From Lachnospiraceae bacterium (GTDB taxonomy: Bacteria; Bacillota; Clostridia; Lachnospirales; Lachnospiraceae): a stretch of DNA of 64,000 nt. The DNA lies in NCBI GenBank assembly GCA_015057525.1, contig SVEE01000004.1, positions 62,001 to 126,000 on the forward strand. The letters are read 5' to 3'. This document shows positions 62,100 through 64,000 of the stretch, in pieces. The translations under genes were made by a program, and so were the position numbers. The notes below the pieces were generated by a model. That model had not been told where the DNA came from and did no database searches. It was given only the letters and a program-made list of their open reading frames with translations. Position 1 is the first letter of the stretch. Every line of letters begins with the position of its first letter.

Positions 62100-62213
62100 T
62101 TAACCCTGACGCTGTTTGTGCTTTGGATTTTCGCAGATTATACGAATACTGCCTTTTCTTTTAATGACTTTGCACTTATCGCAAATCGGTTTTACTGATG
62201 CTCTAACCTTCAT
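62100..62213 (-). CDS. rpmJ: 50S ribosomal protein L36
   Basis: A 37-aa protein ([15 protein letters not shown], then [15 protein letters not shown]). It binds one zinc by Cys11, Cys14, Cys27 and a His at 32-33, so it is the C+ form that stores zinc. GGAG lies 8-10 nt before the ATG. It is too short for usual gene thresholds but the family is certain. infA lies 129 bp upstream. Confidence 0.96.
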   Translation of the reverse strand: MKVRASVKPICDKCKVIKRKGSIRIICENPKHKQRQG

Positions 62214-62342
62214 TAAAATGCACTCCTTTCAAAAAAGTCCGCTACAAATTGATATTCTAACACTAATTAGAATATTATGCAAGCACTTTTTGTACAACCT
62301 TTGTCATACAATATATGAAATTGTGTTAAACACAAATTCCTC

Positions 62343-62561
62343 TTATTTAGCTCTCCAAGTGATTCTTCCCTTTGTAAGGTCATATGGTGATAACACAACA
62401 GTTACCTTGTCACCTGGAAGTATCTTGATATAGTTCATTCTAAGCTTTCCACTTATATGAGCTAATACCTTAAGACCATTCTCTAATTCTACCTGAAACA
62501 TTGCATTAGGAAGTTTCTCTAACACAACGCCTTCCATTTCTATTTCATCAGCTTTTGGCAT
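62343..62561 (-). CDS. infA: Translation initiation factor IF-1
   Basis: A 72-aa single OB-fold protein that blocks the A site during initiation. [27 protein letters not shown] and the end [11 protein letters not shown] are family-typical. It follows map by 14 bp. The KOW-domain gene often found between map and infA in Clostridia is absent here. Confidence 0.97.
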   Translation of the reverse strand: MPKADEIEMEGVVLEKLPNAMFQVELENGLKVLAHISGKLRMNYIKILPGDKVTVVLSPYDLTKGRITWRAK

Positions 62562-62575
62562 ATATCTGTCCTCCG

Positions 62576-63343
62576 TTATAATTCTATTCCCTGTGCTCTG
62601 GATAATATCTCCGGCTCACCCTCAGTAATCAATACTGTATTTTCATAGTGTGCGGAAAGTTCCCCGTCAGCAGTTACTACTGTCCAATCATCATCCAGCC
62701 ACAATACTTCATAAGTTCCTATATTAATCATAGGTTCTATAGCAAGTGTCATGCCCGGTTTAAGCTTTGGTCCCTTCTTTAATCTTGTAAAGTTCGGAAC
62801 CTCCGGTGCCTCGTGAAGATTAGCTCCTACTCCATGTCCCACCAGGTCTCTTACCGCCGAATATCCTCTAGCTGTAATATAATCAAATACTGCCTTGGAA
62901 ATATCATTGATATGATTACCTGCTTTGCAAACCTTTAAGGCTTCAAAGAAGCTTTCCTTTGTAACCTTAATAAGGTCTGAAGCCTTTTCGCTTATCTCCC
63001 CAACTCCGTATGTTCTAGCTGAGTCTGAATGATATCCTTTGTAGATTACTCCACAATCAAGACTAACAATGTCTCCATCCTGAAGTATTCTCTTTTTTGA
63101 AGGGATACCATGTACTACCTCCTCATTCACCGATACACATACAGATGCGGGATAGCCATTATAATTAAGAAATGATGGTATGCAACCATAACTTCTAATT
63201 ACCTCTTCGCCGATTTTGTCAATCTCGTATGTTGAAATCCCAGGCTTTACTGCTTTTCTTAACTCCTCATGAGTAAGAGCAAGTATTCTGCCCGCCTCTC
63301 TCATAAGCTCGATTTCTCTTTGAGATTTAATTACTATGGCCAT
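62576..63343 (-). CDS. map: Methionine aminopeptidase, type I
   Basis: A 255-aa enzyme that takes the first Met from new proteins. The dimetal ligands are visible: Asp in [19 protein letters not shown] (two Asp), His in LVGHGVG, Glu in AIEPMINIG, and the last Glu in SAHYENTV. It starts 2 bp after adk stops and precedes infA, the normal order in Firmicutes. Confidence 0.97.
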   Translation of the reverse strand: MAIVIKSQREIELMREAGRILALTHEELRKAVKPGISTYEIDKIGEEVIRSYGCIPSFLNYNGYPASVCVSVNEEVVHGIPSKKRILQDGDIVSLDCGVIYKGYHSDSARTYGVGEISEKASDLIKVTKESFFEALKVCKAGNHINDISKAVFDYITARGYSAVRDLVGHGVGANLHEAPEVPNFTRLKKGPKLKPGMTLAIEPMINIGTYEVLWLDDDWTVVTADGELSAHYENTVLITEGEPEILSRAQGIEL

Positions 63344-63345
63344 TA

Positions 63346-63990
63346 TTATTCTCCTAAGATTGATACGATTGCATTAAATACATCCTGCATATCAACTGTA
63401 CCATCAACCTCTTTGAGAATACCCTTCTTAGAATAGAAGTCAATAAGTGGCTGAGTCTGATCATGATATACCTGAAGTCTGTTTAATACTGTTTCTGGCT
63501 TATCATCATCTCTAATAATAAGGTCAGCATTACATGCATCACATTTGCCCTCTACCTTAGTAGGACTATACTTAATATGATATGTTGCTCCACAGCCTAC
63601 ACATGCTCTTCTACCTGACATTCTGTTAACAATGTTCTCGTCTGGTACTTCAACATTGATTGCGTAATCTACGTTGTCACCTGCTGCTGCAAGAGCTGCC
63701 TCAAGTGCCTCTGCCTGTGGAATAGTTCTTGGGAAGCCATCAAGGATGTAACCATTCTTACAGTCATCAGCTTTAAATCTATCCATGATTAAATCTACTA
63801 CTAATTCATCTGGAACTAAAAGTCCCTTGTCCATGTACTCCTTAGCCTTTGCGCCAAGCTCTGTACCATTCTTAATGTTTGCTCTAAAAATATCACCAGT
63901 TGAGATGTGTGGAATTCCATACTTCTCTGCGATCATCTTTGCCTGAGTTCCTTTTCCTGCACCAGGTGCACCTAACATAATAATCTTCAT
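63346..63990 (-). CDS. adk: Adenylate kinase
   Basis: A 214-aa enzyme that balances AMP, ADP and ATP. The P-loop [10 protein letters not shown] (7-16), STGDIFR, and DGFPRT are present. The long LID carries four Cys in two pairs (CVGC near 130 and CDAC near 150), so it binds zinc as in Gram-positive forms. It is the first gene of this run in the window; secY would be expected beyond the right edge. Confidence 0.98.
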   Translation of the reverse strand: MKIIMLGAPGAGKGTQAKMIAEKYGIPHISTGDIFRANIKNGTELGAKAKEYMDKGLLVPDELVVDLIMDRFKADDCKNGYILDGFPRTIPQAEALEAALAAAGDNVDYAINVEVPDENIVNRMSGRRACVGCGATYHIKYSPTKVEGKCDACNADLIIRDDDKPETVLNRLQVYHDQTQPLIDFYSKKGILKEVDGTVDMQDVFNAIVSILGE

Positions 63991-64000
63991 AGTTTACCCT

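Overview
The window looks like a chromosomal segment of a low-GC, Gram-positive anaerobe of the class Clostridia, most likely family Lachnospiraceae. The support is the AT-rich sequence with strong AGGAGG ribosome-binding sites, a meso-diaminopimelate dehydrogenase, the order adk-map-infA-rpmJ-rpsM-rpsK-rpsD-rpoA-rplQ, an enlarged L17, a fru PTS operon, a GH16 laminarinase, and many MacB-like exporter/two-component modules. Genus-level placement is inference. No rRNA, tRNA, CRISPR array, phage or complete insertion sequence was seen.

Layout. 0-2.5 kb: NAD salvage (nadE, nicotinamidase) and ddh. 2.6-11.1 kb: an FtsX-type ABC exporter with a divergent two-component system, a compact convergent module that resembles a type I toxin-antitoxin locus (32-aa hydrophobic peptide plus antisense RNA), and a YtrA-regulated ABC operon. 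11.2-17.0 kb: a fructose PTS operon (fruR-fruK-fruA-ptsH-ptsI) whose HPr lacks the regulatory serine. 17.5-29.8 kb: two more ABC/two-component modules separated by an SPFH protein with a ribbon-helix-helix partner, a TauE permease and a YwlG-type protein. 29.8-30.4 kb: a 616-bp imperfect inverted repeat. 30.4-37 kb: a GH5 glycosidase, a gutted GT2 synthase pseudogene, a lipoprotein, an MBOAT/DHHW exopolysaccharide acetylation pair and a diguanylate cyclase. 37-46.7 kb: an accessory region with an XRE-controlled operon (nuclease-fold protein, membrane protein, zinc-ribbon protein, large secreted protein), an orphan PstS-like operon with three tiny membrane proteins, an SDR, an HTH-Uma2 fusion and an EFR1 ferredoxin. 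47-64 kb: translation genes on the minus strand (rpsI, rplM, truA, ecfT, fused ecfA; then rplQ back to adk). This otherwise syntenic block is interrupted at 52.3-58.6 kb by laminarinase, AraC, exonuclease, phosphoesterase, FNT channel, a MATE remnant and a lipoprotein.

How it works together. Much of the first half is envelope-stress circuitry: ABC exporters next to their own regulators, with visible operators at 5936-5959 and 11124-11137. The carbon side covers fructose uptake and beta-glucan cleavage. The right end is a ribosome/RNA-polymerase block with its own promoter and leaders.

The most unusual structure is non-coding: long imperfect foldback elements that abut stop codons at 29785-30400 and 48110-48375, a mosaic repeat at 46701-46994, a branched leader before rpsM, a cluster of GGGTCTATAGAAA repeats upstream of fruR, and convergent small RNAs around 7.9-8.3 kb that start with the same leader motif. 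All family names come from motif reading, not database searches.
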